Below, piece by piece: positions 63,571-64,000 of a stretch of DNA of 64,000 bases. The stretch's first letter is position 1. Every line of letters begins with the position of its first letter. A program made the translations under genes and the position numbers. The notes below the pieces were generated by a model that saw only the letters and a list, made by a program, of their open reading frames with translations, was not told the origin of the DNA and ran no database searches. This DNA comes from Roseovarius sp. THAF27. GTDB lineage: Bacteria; Pseudomonadota; Alphaproteobacteria; Rhodobacterales; Rhodobacteraceae. The stretch covers positions 3,038,001 through 3,102,000 of the forward strand of contig NZ_CP045393.1 in NCBI RefSeq assembly GCF_009363655.1. The letters run 5' to 3'.

Positions 63571-64000
63571 ATGCCCTTCGACACCCAAGACGGCGTCGCC
63601 CCGTCGCTCCAGGCCTATGTCTGTTCCGATACCGGCGCCGCCACGGCCCGCGCCGTTCTGGCGGAAAGCAAACAGGCGGCCAAGGCGATCCACGGCGGCG
63701 GCCTCAGCGGGGCAGCGCGGCTTCTGCCCAACGCGTCGAGGGTCAAGTGCATCCTGGCCGAGATGGGCCAGCTTTCCCTCGACATGGCGACAGAATGCGT
63801 CGCGGAACTGACCCGCGCCGGCATCGAGGTGATCGTGCTGGGCCGCGTCGACGACATCGCCACTTACCGCGCGTTGCGGCGAGCCGGCGCGCGCGACTAC
63901 TTCGCCTTGCCGGCCAAGGCCTCCGACATTCTTGCCGCCACCACGGCGACGCCGCCGGCGGTCGGTCTCGCTGCAGCCGTCGCCGAACCGCAGGCCCAGC
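63571..64000 (+). CDS. cpaE: CpaE/TadZ-like pilus localisation protein (N-terminal part, runs off window)
   Basis: Open for 143 codons from ATG 63571 (CCGGAGA upstream) to the window end. The visible part looks like the receiver-like N-terminal domain of CpaE/TadZ: VKCILAEMGQLSLDMATECV, GIEVIVLGRVDDIATYRALR and AGARDYFALPAKASDIL. In this family a MinD-like ATPase follows and places the Tad secretion machine at the pole. Location right after flp supports the call, although cpaB/C/D often intervene. Confidence 0.7.
   Translation, partial: MPFDTQDGVAPSLQAYVCSDTGAATARAVLAESKQAAKAIHGGGLSGAARLLPNASRVKCILAEMGQLSLDMATECVAELTRAGIEVIVLGRVDDIATYRALRRAGARDYFALPAKASDILAATTATPPAVGLAAAVAEPQAQ

Overview
The window looks like a chromosomal segment of a Rhodobacterales (Roseobacter-type) alphaproteobacterium. 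The right end carries infA, maf, a short RNase E/G, yacG and tRNA-Phe in a block of overlapping genes, then metR/metF, an ornithine decarboxylase/Lrp pair and the start of a Flp/Tad pilus locus, all with strongly G/C-rich third codon positions. Everything left of the tRNA-Phe gene is more mixed in composition and gene content and reads as an accessory mosaic.

Layout: 1-1.5 kb, a cut-off FAD oxidoreductase with a divergent LysR regulator. 1.8-3.2 kb, a RES-type toxin/antitoxin pair. 3.3-8.7 kb, a graveyard of defence-like relics (two diverged SAVED-domain fragments, two copies of a conserved unknown C-terminal tail, a broken ParD antitoxin, a zinc-motif fragment and a DUF6527-like fragment) around an intact DMT transporter and an intact, probably extra, methionyl-tRNA synthetase. 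8.7-17.5 kb, a GntR-controlled tricarboxylate module (aconitase, AbrB-type membrane protein, TctABC transporter, leaderless binding protein) with an elaborate nested palindrome in the divergent promoter region. 18-24.2 kb, a tetR-SDR-MFP-RND efflux operon whose genes overlap by 1-4 nt, with a perfect TetR-type operator and an 82-aa orphan copy of an exporter anchor. 24.3-31.8 kb, an envelope-stress block: MsrQ-like heme protein, MipA, a CpxRA-like two-component system, a CPBP protease and a DevBCA ABC exporter. GTAAA-N5-GTAAA boxes lie in front of the first genes.

32.2-35.4 kb holds an orphan CcdA, hipBA, and fragments of an integrase and an antitoxin. 35.6-39.7 kb is a three-gene recombinase module (small DNA-binding-like protein plus two large tyrosine-recombinase-like proteins). 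40.5-45.2 kb is a glycan-modification cluster (carbamoyltransferase, GT32-like transferase, and an unusual GT25/sulfotransferase-like/GH16 fusion). 45.7-52.8 kb is a candidate defence segment ending at tRNA-Phe: a GHKL-ATPase/PD-(D/E)XK fusion, a protein resembling pPIWI-associating nucleases, a 742-aa protein with a nuclease-like core, a RES fragment and an intact ParD.

The tRNA 3' end faces the accessory side, and paired TGTGATACAA repeats sit about 80 bp away. This fits an island integrated at tRNA-Phe, but no second attachment repeat was recognised. Best candidates for undescribed biology: the GHKL-nuclease and its neighbours, the recombinase trio, the GT25/GH16 fusion, the nested palindrome before tctC, and the MetRS embedded among SAVED relics.
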